A stretch of 64,000 nucleotides of DNA from assembly GCA_029959865.1 (NCBI GenBank), contig JASCPE010000006.1:61061-125060 (forward strand), written 5' to 3'. Below, piece after piece: positions 1-8,089 of the stretch (position 1 is the stretch's first letter; each line of letters begins with the position of its first letter). The stretch is from Microbacteriaceae bacterium PS02070 (GTDB lineage: Bacteria > Actinomycetota > Actinomycetes > Actinomycetales > Microbacteriaceae). Both the position numbers and the translations under genes were made by a program. The notes below the pieces were generated by a model. It made no database searches, was not told the DNA's origin, and saw only the letters and a program-made list of their open reading frames with translations.

Positions 1-150
1 CGTCAGTCGTTCACCGGTGAGGTGGTCGATGGCGTCGCACGCATCGAGGTCGGAAAGCTGTCGCGGGGCACCAAGTTCCTCACGGCCACCTACGGCGGAG
101 ACGCTAAAGCGTCACCCGCCATCGGACTCGGCGCACTGATCGTCCTCTGA
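1..150 (+). CDS. C-terminal end of an Ig-like repeat protein (partial)
   Basis: Only the last 49 codons and a TGA stop (148-150) lie in the window. The frame reads through from base 1. The segment LSRGTKFLTATYGGDA resembles the closing strands of bacterial Ig-like domains (the GT-x-x-LTATY-x-GD pattern of Big_3-type repeats), which are common in secreted or cell-wall-linked actinobacterial proteins. No membrane anchor or sorting signal is visible at this end, so the protein is probably secreted or anchored through its missing N-terminal part. Family assignment rests on one short motif. Confidence 0.6.
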   Translation, partial: RQSFTGEVVDGVARIEVGKLSRGTKFLTATYGGDAKASPAIGLGALIVL

Positions 151-160
151 GTCAGCCAAA

Positions 161-195
161 ACGCGCGCCCTCGCTCACCCGGCGAGGGCGCGCGT
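161..195. terminator. Bidirectional terminator hairpin
   Basis: A perfect 14-bp inverted repeat (161-174 and 182-195) encloses a 7-base loop. It lies 10 bases after the stop of the Ig-like gene and 14 bases before the stop of the convergent oxidoreductase gene, so it can serve both transcripts. There is no long U tract, as is usual in GC-rich actinobacteria. Confidence 0.8.
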
Positions 196-209
196 TGGTG
201 TCTGCGGGC

Positions 210-1127
210 TCAGACGAGCGTGACGACGACCTTGCCACGGACGTGACCGCCGCGGACGAGTTCGATGGCGTCGGTGAGCTTCTCCAGCGGGAATTCCTGG
301 ATCTCGAGCTGGATGGAGCCGTCTGCGAGTCCCGCCGCAATCTCCGCGGAGGCAGTGTCAGGCGCCTGCGCTCCGCCGGTGGCGATGACGCCTTCGGGAG
401 CATTCGGTCCGGCAGCGATCGCGGTGATCCGCGAGGGCGCCACACCGAGTGCGAGGGCGGCCTCTGCTGTTTCCGTGCCCTGCAGGTCTGCGGCCGCGGT
501 GATCCCGTCGGGCGCGATGGTGGCGACGCGCTCGGCGAGTCCCTCACCATAGGTGACCGGCACGACGCCGAGGCTCGTCAGCCACGGGTGGTTGCGCTCG
601 GACGCGGTGCCGATGACGGTCGCGCCCTGCGCGAGCGCGCGCTGGACGGCGAATCCGCCGACGCCGCCCGCCGCTCCGCCGACGAGGACGGTGTCATCAC
701 CGGTGAGATGCAGCGCATCGATTGCCGCGACCGCGGTGCGACCCGCGATCGGAATCGATGCGGCCTGCGCGTCGGTGATCGCGTCGGGAGTGGCGGTGAG
801 GGCGGTGGCGGGGAGCACGACGTAGTCGGCGAGCGCTTCGCCGCGCTTGCCGCCGAAGACGCGGTCTCCGACGGCGAACTCGGCCACACCCTCACCCACG
901 GCGTCGACCGTGCCCGCGAGGTCGTTGCCGTATCCAGTCGGGAAGGTCACGCCGAATGCTTCACCGAGGCCGGGGACCTCTGCGATCTTCCAGTCGACCG
1001 GGTTCAGGGATGCCGCGGTCACGCGTACCCGCACTTCACCGGGACCGGGTTCGGGGATCTCACGCTCTTTCACTTCGAGCGTCTCGGGGCCTCCGACAGC
1101 TTCCTGCCACACAATGCGCGATGTCAT
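210..1127 (-). CDS. NADP-dependent oxidoreductase, quinone oxidoreductase (MDR) family
   Basis: A 305-residue medium-chain dehydrogenase/reductase. The N-terminal GroES-like part (about 1-120, with LNPVDWKIAE and the GYGNDLAGTVDAVG stretch) is followed by a Rossmann nucleotide fold with the glycine-rich loop GGAAGGVGGFAV (about 149-160). The cysteine cluster of zinc-dependent alcohol dehydrogenases is absent, which points to a zinc-free quinone/enone reductase using NADPH. Length is normal for that family. The ATG at 1127 has a strong AAGGAGG seven bases upstream. The gene is monocistronic and faces the Ig-like gene; its natural substrate cannot be told from sequence. Confidence 0.9.
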   Translation of the reverse strand: MTSRIVWQEAVGGPETLEVKEREIPEPGPGEVRVRVTAASLNPVDWKIAEVPGLGEAFGVTFPTGYGNDLAGTVDAVGEGVAEFAVGDRVFGGKRGEALADYVVLPATALTATPDAITDAQAASIPIAGRTAVAAIDALHLTGDDTVLVGGAAGGVGGFAVQRALAQGATVIGTASERNHPWLTSLGVVPVTYGEGLAERVATIAPDGITAAADLQGTETAEAALALGVAPSRITAIAAGPNAPEGVIATGGAQAPDTASAEIAAGLADGSIQLEIQEFPLEKLTDAIELVRGGHVRGKVVVTLV

Positions 1128-1598
1128 TTCAGTGCCTCCTTAGGGCTACGTCCACCTGCAACCACGACCCTCCGCCCCACATTCCGCCGTGACGGATTGT
1201 TGCGACGCGCGCCTGAAAATCGTGAGGCCACAGGATCGACGCCCGTACCCGATGCGACTACGGTGTTCTTCCCCGATTTCCTTTTGCGGGATTGCGAAGC
1301 CGTGTTCTGCCTTGACACAATCCCACTTGGTCGCCGGGAAACCGAGCGAACCGGCGCCTCTCGCGGCGGTTACAGCCTCTGGGGAGTCCGGTACGACCGA
1401 AAACTCGATGTGACAACTTCAATGATGTGTCCGGCGCCACCAGCGCGATCGTGGCGCCCGACGTCCCCGACCCCAAGGTCTAGACCCTATCTGGGCGTCA
1501 AACGGATAGCGTCTTCCGTCCGCCAGTTCTGGCTGGCCGTGCGCCGAGAACTCTCGACCACTCGCGCGCTTATCCAATACGCATTGCCTCGGGGTAGC
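1128..1598. other. Gene-poor stretch left of the accessory island
   Basis: No reading frame here has both a ribosome-binding site and protein-like composition; long plus-strand frames are shadows of the GC-rich minus-strand gene. Base composition is visibly more AT-rich than the neighbours between about 1200 and 1330. The stretch carries the left copy of a 35-bp direct repeat (1212-1246) and otherwise may be decayed DNA. A TTGACA at 1312-1317 has no matching -10 box. Confidence 0.5.
1212..1246. repeat. Left copy of 35-bp imperfect direct repeat flanking the island
   Basis: This 35-base segment matches 3644-3678 at 28 of 35 positions without gaps; the last 9 bases (GACGCCCGT) are identical, and AATCGTG is shared internally. 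The two copies bracket the NYN and GIY-YIG genes, like attL/attR or remnants of an insertion target. On the minus strand the copies read as related peptides (TGVDPVASRFSG here, TGVHPVSPRFSV on the right). The match was aligned by eye. Confidence 0.6.
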
Positions 1599-2411
1599 TC
1601 AGAGGTCGAGCGGCTCGTCGTCGCTCGGGGATCCTGGTCCCCGATCGGCGAGATTGGTCACGTGCAGGGGATCATCCCGGTTGCGAGGCTCACGGCTCAC
1701 GCACTCCCATAGACCGTCTATGTGCTCATGGAGCGACTCGGAGATTTGCGCCCACATCGGATCGAGCACGAAGTCGATCCCGGCCCTGCGAGCGTGCTTC
1801 GCGGCTGGCACGAAGTCGCTGTCACCAGCGATCATGATGATCTGGTTCACCTGCCCGTTGGCCGCTAGTGTGGCGATATCTAGACCCAGCCGCATATCCA
1901 CCCCCTTCTGAGTGATGTCGAGCGTGAAATCTGCCTCCGTGAGATCCGACACATGGATCGAGCCGGAGAGCAACTTCTTCAGTTTGTCGTGTTTCAGCTG
2001 GTAGCCAGACTGAGTTTCGAGAAGCTCGCCGCGACGAAGTGCAACCTTCCTCCTCTTGACCAAGGCTCGGTGAAAGTCGGCCATCCAGTCGTGATCGGCG
2101 GTCTTGGCCAAGTTGACGCTTGCCCGAGTAAGTGGGTGAAAGACCACCTTCTCCGAGGGCGGGCAATCATAATAGAAGATGCGATACAGCCGCGACTTAG
2201 CCTTGCGAGTGTGCCGTCGGCAGTACTCAAGCAGCTCGTCTGCCCGTTGCTCAGGCTCCTTGTGTCCGAACAGCCGTGCAGCTCGTCGACGGTAGAAACC
2301 ACCGTCAACGAGAATGGCCGTGACCTGCTCCGCTCGGACGGGTACGGGTGTGGAATCCGTGTGGCCTGTGACCGGTGTCAGGTTCCCATTCCGATGACGT
2401 CCAGCTGCCAT
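1599..2411 (-). CDS. NYN domain (PIN-like) protein, putative RNase
   Basis: A 270-residue protein with the features of NYN/DUF88 domains, a PIN-like metal-dependent nuclease fold: an early acidic strand VDGGF (35-39), KGVDMRLGLD (169-178) and AGDSDF (195-200), which together supply the conserved aspartates. A Lys/Arg-rich insertion lies between. Substrate is unknown; relatives cut RNA or accompany defence and RNA-processing systems. ATG at 2411 is preceded by AAGGGGG at good spacing; about 30 poorly conserved residues come before the domain, so a downstream start is possible. It is divergent from the GIY-YIG gene across a 197-bp gap that contains an inverted repeat. Confidence 0.85.
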   Translation of the reverse strand: MAAGRHRNGNLTPVTGHTDSTPVPVRAEQVTAILVDGGFYRRRAARLFGHKEPEQRADELLEYCRRHTRKAKSRLYRIFYYDCPPSEKVVFHPLTRASVNLAKTADHDWMADFHRALVKRRKVALRRGELLETQSGYQLKHDKLKKLLSGSIHVSDLTEADFTLDITQKGVDMRLGLDIATLAANGQVNQIIMIAGDSDFVPAAKHARRAGIDFVLDPMWAQISESLHEHIDGLWECVSREPRNRDDPLHVTNLADRGPGSPSDDEPLDL

Positions 2412-2433
2412 TCAGTGACCCCCTTGTACGAGA

Positions 2434-2490
2434 AAGGCCCTTGTCATCGGCCTGCCCACAATCGGTTGGGCGGTCAACGGCAAGGGCTTG
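2434..2490. promoter_or_regulatory. Nested inverted repeat in the divergent NYN/GIY-YIG promoter region
   Basis: Outer arms GCCCTTG (2437-2443) and CAAGGGC (2481-2487) enclose inner arms GCCCA (2454-2458) and TGGGC (2467-2471). The element sits midway between two divergent starts, so it may be a shared operator or a structured recombination site. A TATACT at 2504-2509 is a possible -10 box for the plus-strand gene; its -35 is not recognisable. No cognate regulator is encoded beside it. Confidence 0.45.
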
Positions 2491-2608
2491 TTGTGTTCAA
2501 TCTTATACTAATCGGCGACAGGGCGCGACGAATCACCAGAGGATACGGTGAGAGTCGCGCCCGCGAGGTTGCCAGCGCAGCGACCCTAAAGGATGGCGCC
2601 GGGGAGGC

Positions 2609-3541
2609 ATGATGGTCAGCGGCAAACAGATCCGCGTGTATCTCGTGGACGGCACGCCCGGAGGGCTCCTGACCGCCGAGATAATGAACTGGACGGGCCA
2701 TGTGGTCGCCGCACCCCGGTCTGACATTGCGGACCTACTGGCACGTGAGGAAGTGCGTCGAACAGGTGTCTATCTCCTGCTGGGCGATGACCCCGAGTCA
2801 CAGTCGTCATCCGGAAAAGCCGTCTACGTAGGGGAGGGTGATGACATCGCTGTACGATTGCGGCAGCACTCCCGCGCCGAGGCGGCGGGCGGCAAGGACT
2901 TCTGGGATCGCGTAGTCATCCTCACCTCGAAAGACGCCAACGTGACCAAAGCGCATGCGCGCTATCTTGAGGCTCGACTCATAAATGCAGCGGCGGCGGC
3001 GAAGCGCGCGACGGTCATGAACGGGACCGCACCGGTTCCGATCCATCTCCCCGAGGCGGATGTCTCAGACATGGAGTACTACCTCAGCCAAGTCCAGATC
3101 GTGCTCCCTGTGCTCGGTATCACGGAGTTCCGCCCGACGCGCGTCTTGATCACGCCGGATAGTTCACCGTTAGCACCCAGTTTGCCCAGTGAGCGCACTT
3201 CGCCAACCTTTCGTTTCGAGGTGCCGCGTCACGGCATCGCGGCGCTGGCACAAGAGATTGACGGAGAGTTCACCGTCCTGGAAGGTTCGATCTGTCGCGC
3301 CGATTGGGTCGGCAGTCATCGCCACCCCGGATACCAGCAGCAACACACTGCCCTCCTCACTGAGGGGACCCTCCAGCGTGAAGAGGATGGGCTGGCTCGC
3401 TTCGCACAGGACGTCGTGTTCTCCTCCCCCTCCGCCGCAGCTGCCGTCGTTGCAGGTCGCTCCGCAAACGGCCGAACTTCATGGATAGACACCTCCACCG
3501 GCATGAACTTCGGCGAATGGCAAAGCCGCGGACTTGCGTAG
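2609..3541 (+). CDS. GIY-YIG nuclease family protein with C-terminal DUF4357
   Basis: A 310-residue protein. GVYLLLG (53-59) and VYVGEGDDIAVRLRQH (72-87) form the GIY-YIG core, with the catalytic Arg in RLRQH and the metal-binding Glu probably in YLEARLI (119-125). The last 70 residues (FTVLEGS, then VVFSSPSAAAAVVAGRSANG) match DUF4357, often paired with GIY-YIG domains in accessory DNA. The fold normally cuts DNA at one strand; target and role here are unknown. Start is ATG 2609 or the adjacent ATG 2612, both just after GGGGAGG. With the NYN gene it forms a two-gene module flanked by direct repeats, suggesting horizontal acquisition and perhaps defence. Confidence 0.85.
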   Translation: MMVSGKQIRVYLVDGTPGGLLTAEIMNWTGHVVAAPRSDIADLLAREEVRRTGVYLLLGDDPESQSSSGKAVYVGEGDDIAVRLRQHSRAEAAGGKDFWDRVVILTSKDANVTKAHARYLEARLINAAAAAKRATVMNGTAPVPIHLPEADVSDMEYYLSQVQIVLPVLGITEFRPTRVLITPDSSPLAPSLPSERTSPTFRFEVPRHGIAALAQEIDGEFTVLEGSICRADWVGSHRHPGYQQQHTALLTEGTLQREEDGLARFAQDVVFSSPSAAAAVVAGRSANGRTSWIDTSTGMNFGEWQSRGLA

Positions 3542-3643
3542 CAGGACGCGCAAACGCGGCTGAATCACGCACGGCCAGCCATCACCGACAAGCACGACTC
3601 TCCTGGAATAGCGCGACGATCAACCCACAAACCCTGCGAACAC

Positions 3644-3678
3644 ACTGAGAATCGTGGTGACACGGGATGGACGCCCGT
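3644..3678. repeat. Right copy of 35-bp imperfect direct repeat flanking the island
   Basis: Partner of 1212-1246 (28 of 35 identical, same orientation). It lies in the 155-bp gap between the GIY-YIG stop and the end of prpC. It includes a small inverted repeat ACGGG/CCCGT (3662-3666, 3674-3678). The segment between the copies is about 2.4 kb and has no integrase or transposase. Confidence 0.6.
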
Positions 3679-3696
3679 CAGAGTCCGACAATGCGG

Positions 3697-4887
3697 TCAG
3701 CTGACGGCTTCCTCGGCGCGGGCGATGGCCTCGACCTCGGCCTCGTCGGGGACGTAGCCGTCGATGTGGCGCTCGGCAGGGCCGTCGTACTCGGAGAGCG
3801 GACGGATGAGCGCGTTCGCGCCCTGCTGCTCGATGATGTGCGCGGTCCAGCCGGTCACGCGCGCCGCGACGAACAGCGGCGTGAAGGTGACGGTGTCGAA
3901 GCCGATGAGGTTGTACGCGGGGCCCGAGGGGTAATCGAGGTTCGGGTAGATGCCCTTGCGCTCGACGAACTCGCCCTCCAGCGCGTCGTAGAGCTTCGCC
4001 ACGTCGGGACGGTCGTAGTGCTCCACGAGCGAGTCGAGAGCCTTCTTCATCGTCGGCACGCGCGAGTCCCCACGCTTGTACACACGATGACCGAAGCCCA
4101 TGATCTTGCGCTTGTTCGCGAGGGCATCATCGAGCCACGCGACGACGTTGTCGGCCGAACCGATCTCATCGAAGATGTGCAGCACGGCCTCATTGGCGCC
4201 GCCATGCAGCGGCCCCTTCAGGGCACCGATCGCGCCAACGACCGCGGAGTACAGATCGCTGAGGGTCGAGGTGATGACCCGCGCGGTAAAGGTCGACGCG
4301 TTGAAGGAGTGCTCGGCGTAGAGAATCATGGAGCGGTTGAACGCGTCCACGACCACAGGGTCGGGCTCTTCGCCGAACGTCATCCACAGGAAGTTCGCGG
4401 AGTAGTCCAGATCGTCGCGCGGTTCGATGAGATCCTCTCCGCGCCGGCGCCGCTGGCCGTACGCGACGATGGAGGGCAGAGCCGCGAACAGCCGGATGCT
4501 GCGCTCAAGGTTGTCCTCCGCGCTGCCGCTGGCATCCAGCACCGACCCGGAGCCGGCCAGGTCTCGCGCACCGAGCACACTGACCGCCGTCCGAACCTCG
4601 TCCATCGGGTGCGCATCGGTCGGAGTGAGATCGATCGCCGCGCGCACGTCATCGGTGAGTGCCCGGTTCGCACGCTCGGTCGCGCGCAACTCGACCAGCT
4701 GCTCCTCGGTGGGCAGCTCGCCGTTCCACAGCAGATACGCGACCGCCTCGAACGGCTGCGTCGCCGCGAGCTCCTGCACGGGGTATCCGCGGTAGAGGAG
4801 CGAGTTGGTCTCGGGGTTGACCTTGGAGATCGCGGTCATGTCAACGACGACACCCGCAAGCCCCTTCTTGATGTCGGGCTGGTTCAT
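3697..4887 (-). CDS. prpC: 2-methylcitrate synthase (citrate synthase family)
   Basis: A 396-residue citrate-synthase-fold enzyme that would condense propionyl-CoA with oxaloacetate to 2-methylcitrate. The expected catalytic residues are visible: His228 in GPLHGGANEA, His267 in GFGHRVYKRGDSR and Asp318 in YPNLDYPSG, with the substrate-site EHSFNAST around 192-199. The start is ATG 4887, preceded by AAAGGGA; an in-frame upstream ATG (4974) lies inside prpB and adds 29 unlike residues. One base separates it from the prpB stop. Position behind prpD and prpB makes 2-methylcitrate synthase likelier than housekeeping citrate synthase, though such enzymes often have some activity with acetyl-CoA. 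Confidence 0.92.
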   Translation of the reverse strand: MNQPDIKKGLAGVVVDMTAISKVNPETNSLLYRGYPVQELAATQPFEAVAYLLWNGELPTEEQLVELRATERANRALTDDVRAAIDLTPTDAHPMDEVRTAVSVLGARDLAGSGSVLDASGSAEDNLERSIRLFAALPSIVAYGQRRRRGEDLIEPRDDLDYSANFLWMTFGEEPDPVVVDAFNRSMILYAEHSFNASTFTARVITSTLSDLYSAVVGAIGALKGPLHGGANEAVLHIFDEIGSADNVVAWLDDALANKRKIMGFGHRVYKRGDSRVPTMKKALDSLVEHYDRPDVAKLYDALEGEFVERKGIYPNLDYPSGPAYNLIGFDTVTFTPLFVAARVTGWTAHIIEQQGANALIRPLSEYDGPAERHIDGYVPDEAEVEAIARAEEAVS

Positions 4888-4888
4888 G

Positions 4889-5791
4889 TCAGTCCCTTTC
4901 GATCTGGAAGTTGAACACAGAGGTGTCGAAGTGGTTGTACGACTCGTAGTCGATGAGCTCATACAGATCCGCACGATGCTGCATCTCGCTCAGCTTCGAC
5001 GTGAGATGACCCTCCTCGATCAGCGTATCGAGCGCACGCCCGGCCGCCCCCATCGCGATACGCAGAAGCGACACCGGCCAGATGACGATGTTCACCCCGA
5101 CGTCTCGCAGCTGATCGACGGAGAACAGGTCCGACTTCCCGAACTCCGTCATGTTCGCCAGGATCGGCACGTCCACCGCATCCCGGACGGCCTGGAACTC
5201 CTCCAGGGTGCGCATCGCCTCGGGGAAGATGGCATCGGCGCCCGCGTCGACGAGCGCCTTGGCTCGATCGATCGCGGCATCGAGGCCCTCGACGGCACGG
5301 ATGTCGGTCCGCGCCATGATGAGGAAATTCGGGTCACGGCGCGCATCCGCGGCGGCACGGATGCGCTTGATCGCGGTCCCCGAGTCGACGACCGCCTTGC
5401 CATCCAGGTGCCCACACCGCTTCGGGTTGATCTGATCCTCGATGTGCGCACCGGCAAGGCCCGCGTCTTCCAGGGTCTGGATCGTCCGCGCGACGTTCAT
5501 CGGCTCACCGAATCCCGTATCGGCGTCGATGATGGCGGGAAGTTCGGTCATCCGCGCGATCTGCTGACCGCGCCCGGCGACCTCCGTCAGGGTGGTCAGG
5601 CCAATGTCGGGCAACCCGAGGTCGGCAGAGAGGACAGCGCCGGAGATGTAGACACCTTCGAAGCCCTTCTGCTCGATGAGCCGCGCCGACAGCGGATTGA
5701 ACGCCCCCGGGAATCGCAGCAGCTCACCCGTGGCCAACCGCTCCCGGAAGAGCCGACGCTTCTCCGCGGCCGGGGTGGCGGCGTACAGCAT
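4889..5791 (-). CDS. prpB: Methylisocitrate lyase
   Basis: A 300-residue member of the isocitrate lyase/PEP mutase superfamily, expected to cleave 2-methylisocitrate to pyruvate and succinate. The signature KRCGH (124-128) carries the catalytic cysteine, and DADTGFG (89-95) supplies metal-binding aspartates; HIEDQ precedes the signature as in the family. Length is typical for PrpB and shorter than isocitrate lyase. Its ATG overlaps the prpD stop by one base (TGATG), so translation is coupled. It is the third gene of the gntR-prpD-prpB-prpC operon. Confidence 0.95.
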   Translation of the reverse strand: MLYAATPAAEKRRLFRERLATGELLRFPGAFNPLSARLIEQKGFEGVYISGAVLSADLGLPDIGLTTLTEVAGRGQQIARMTELPAIIDADTGFGEPMNVARTIQTLEDAGLAGAHIEDQINPKRCGHLDGKAVVDSGTAIKRIRAAADARRDPNFLIMARTDIRAVEGLDAAIDRAKALVDAGADAIFPEAMRTLEEFQAVRDAVDVPILANMTEFGKSDLFSVDQLRDVGVNIVIWPVSLLRIAMGAAGRALDTLIEEGHLTSKLSEMQHRADLYELIDYESYNHFDTSVFNFQIERD

Positions 5792-7317
5792 CAGAACAGA
5801 CCCTTCGGGCGCGGCGCGGCATCCAGCACGCCCGCCTTCGCGACGATGTTGAGCTCCCGCACCTCGTCCGCAGTCAGCTCCGGAAGGCGCTCGGCCAGCG
5901 CAACGAACCGGTCGATCTCGGCGGCCTCCAGCACGGGCTCGGCGAGCAGGCGGAACTTGCGAATGTAGTCCTCGCGGGCGAAGGGGCGCGCGCCGAGGGG
6001 GTGGGCATCGGCGACGGCGATCTCATCCACGATGGTCGAGCCGTCGGTGAGGGTGATCTCGACCCGTCCACCGAAGGCCTTCTCATCCGGATCCTCGGAG
6101 TGGTAGCGGCGCGTCCACTCCGGGTCCTCGGCCGTGGTGATCTTCTGCCACAGCGCAATGGTGTCTTCACGACCGGCACGCTCCGGCGTGTACGAGTCGA
6201 CGTGGTGCCAGCCGCCATCCTGGAGCGCGACAGCAAAGATGTACGGAATCGAGTGGTCGAGCGTCTCTCGAGAGGCCGTCGGGTCATACTTCTGCGGGTC
6301 GTTCGCGCCCGAGCCGATGACGTAGTGCGTGTGGTGGCTGGTGTGCAGCACGATGCTCTCGACGTTCGCGGGGTCGGTGAGCTCGGGATGCTCACCGTGC
6401 AGCTTGCGTGCGAGGTCGATCCAGGCCTGCGCCTGATACTCCGCCGAGTGCTCCTTGGTATAGGAGTCCAGAATCGCGCGCTTGCCTTCACCGGTGGCCG
6501 GGAGCGGCACGTCGTAGGACGCGTCCTTCCCGTCCAGAAGCCACGCGATCACGCCGTCCTCACCCTCGTAGATCGGGCTCGGCGAGGTCTCCCCGCGGAT
6601 CGCCCGGTCCACAGCTTCGACCGCCATCTTTCCGGCGAACGCGGGAGCGTGCGCCTTCCAAGTCGAGATCTCACCCTTGCGCGACTGACGCGTCGCGGTC
6701 GTCGTGTGCAGCGCCTGACCGACCGCCTGGTAGATCACGTCGACGGGGAGGTCCAGCAGGGTGCCGATTCCGGCCGCCGCGGAGGGACCGAGGTGGGCGA
6801 CGTGGTCGATCTTGTGCTTGTGCAGGGAGATGGAGCGGACGAGGTCGATCTGGATCTCATACCCGGTGGCAAGCGCCCGCACAAGGGCTGCCCCGTCACG
6901 TCCGACGTGCTGCGCGACGGCGAGGATCGGCGGGATGTTGTCGCCGGGGTGCGAGTACTCCGCCGCGAGGAAGGTGTCGTGGTAATCGAGTTCACGCACG
7001 GCGACGCCGTTGGCCCAGGCGGCCCACTCGGGGCTCGTCGTCTCCTCATTCGGCACGCCGAACACCGTCGAGCCCGCGCCGCCGCGAGAAACGGGGTGAT
7101 CGAGCGCCTGGCTGCGCGCCGCGCTGACGGGCGCGCGAGTGAGCGAGGCAGCGGCCACCGATGCGTTGTCGATGACGCGGTTGATGATCATGTCGACGAC
7201 TTCGGGCGCGACCTCGACCGGGTCGGCCGCGACCTCGGCGATCTTGTAGGCAAGCTGCTCCTCGCGGGGCAGGTCCTCTTCACTGCGATACACCCGGACG
7301 TGGTGGCTGACGGTCAT
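5791..7317 (-). CDS. prpD: MmgE/PrpD family 2-methylcitrate dehydratase
   Basis: A 508-residue MmgE/PrpD-family protein, an iron-sulfur-independent dehydratase for 2-methylcitrate. Family features include the N-terminal helical segment with [17 protein letters not shown] and the HPGDN motif, followed by the C-terminal region with [12 protein letters not shown]. No aconitase-like acnD accompanies it, consistent with a PrpD-type cycle in which hydration to 2-methylisocitrate is done by aconitase elsewhere. It overlaps gntR by four bases and prpB by one. Propionyl-CoA from odd-chain fats or branched amino acids is the likely source metabolite. Confidence 0.93.
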   Translation of the reverse strand: MTVSHHVRVYRSEEDLPREEQLAYKIAEVAADPVEVAPEVVDMIINRVIDNASVAAASLTRAPVSAARSQALDHPVSRGGAGSTVFGVPNEETTSPEWAAWANGVAVRELDYHDTFLAAEYSHPGDNIPPILAVAQHVGRDGAALVRALATGYEIQIDLVRSISLHKHKIDHVAHLGPSAAAGIGTLLDLPVDVIYQAVGQALHTTTATRQSRKGEISTWKAHAPAFAGKMAVEAVDRAIRGETSPSPIYEGEDGVIAWLLDGKDASYDVPLPATGEGKRAILDSYTKEHSAEYQAQAWIDLARKLHGEHPELTDPANVESIVLHTSHHTHYVIGSGANDPQKYDPTASRETLDHSIPYIFAVALQDGGWHHVDSYTPERAGREDTIALWQKITTAEDPEWTRRYHSEDPDEKAFGGRVEITLTDGSTIVDEIAVADAHPLGARPFAREDYIRKFRLLAEPVLEAAEIDRFVALAERLPELTADEVRELNIVAKAGVLDAAPRPKGLF

Positions 7318-7979
7318 GCTGCTCCCTTTTCGGAGGTCGGGGAATCCGCTTCGACGGATTCGAGGATGCTGGTGAGGGCGTTGTGGAGGTGAACGTGCGT
7401 GGCGTGCGCCGCGAGGTCGGCGTCGCCCCGGGCGATCGCGTCGGCGATCGTTCGGTGCTCGGCCACCGAGGCGACCAGGCGGTGCGGATTGTCGCGCGCG
7501 AGACGACGGACGCGCACGAGGTGGGTGCGAACCGTGCGCAGGGCGGAGATGAGGTAGTCGTTCGCGACGGCCGCATCCAGCGCAGCGTCGAAGCGCGCGA
7601 TGAGCGCGTAGTAGCCATCGATGGCTTCGGCGGTCAGATCTGTTCCGCTCACTCCGGCGAAGCCGCGGGCGAGCTGGGCGAAGACCTCGTGATCGGCACG
7701 ATCGGCGGCGAGACGTGCGGCGGTCTCTTCCAAGGCGCGACGCACTTCGAAGAGCTCACGAATATTGCTGGCGTCCACAGCGGTGACGACGGTGACCCGG
7801 GCGGATTGCTGCGCCACGAGCCCGTCGGCGATGAGTCGTCCGAGAGCCTCCCGCAACGGCGTGCGGCTCACGCCGAGCCGGGCGGCCTGCTCAACCTCCC
7901 CAAGAACGGTCCCAGGGGCGAGGGTTCCGGACTGAATCTCCTCCAGGAGGGCGCGGTACGCGCGGTCACTTGCCCGCAT
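7314..7979 (-). CDS. GntR family regulator, FadR/FCD subfamily, of the prp operon
   Basis: A 221-residue regulator: winged helix near the N terminus (about 5-72, including [21 protein letters not shown], which is the recognition helix region) and an FCD ligand-binding domain (about 80-210) with conserved Arg/His positions expected to bind a small carboxylate through a metal ion. ATG 7979 follows a strong GGAGGTGA. It is the first gene of the prp operon, overlapping prpD by four bases, so it probably controls its own operon; 2-methylcitrate or a related acid is a plausible effector but this is inference. Confidence 0.9.
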   Translation of the reverse strand: MRASDRAYRALLEEIQSGTLAPGTVLGEVEQAARLGVSRTPLREALGRLIADGLVAQQSARVTVVTAVDASNIRELFEVRRALEETAARLAADRADHEVFAQLARGFAGVSGTDLTAEAIDGYYALIARFDAALDAAVANDYLISALRTVRTHLVRVRRLARDNPHRLVASVAEHRTIADAIARGDADLAAHATHVHLHNALTSILESVEADSPTSEKGAA

Positions 7980-8011
7980 GCGCTCACCTCCTCGTCATCG
8001 CCGGATGAGCC

Positions 8012-8077
8012 TATTGTATGCATAAAGGCGATACGGAGACAAGAGAAGGTGACCAGGCGCCGATTTCGTATACACAC
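8012..8077 (-). promoter_or_regulatory. Putative GntR operator/promoter of the prp operon
   Basis: The segment TATTGTATGCATAAAG (8012-8027) is centred on the palindrome ATGCAT and lies 33 bases upstream of the gntR start. A second similar half-site, GTATACAC, occurs at 8069-8076. FadR/FCD regulators commonly bind T/G-rich palindromes containing TGTA-type half-sites. The AT-rich core stands out from the surrounding GC-rich sequence. Confidence 0.5.
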
Positions 8078-8089
8078 TCGGCAGAAGTG

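Noticed and set aside
1591..1612. tRNA-like D-arm (GGGGTAGCTCAGAGGTCGAG)
   Set aside because: It overlaps the stop and last codons of the NYN gene; no anticodon stem or T arm can be folded after it.
195..1712. Long plus-strand reading frame of 505 codons
   Set aside because: Most of it lies antisense to the oxidoreductase gene and the rest in gene-poor DNA; composition is Arg/Gly-rich and typical of GC-rich shadow frames.
3667..4914. Long plus-strand frame antisense to prpC
   Set aside because: Arg/His/Asp-rich shadow frame of a clear citrate synthase family gene, with no ribosome-binding site.
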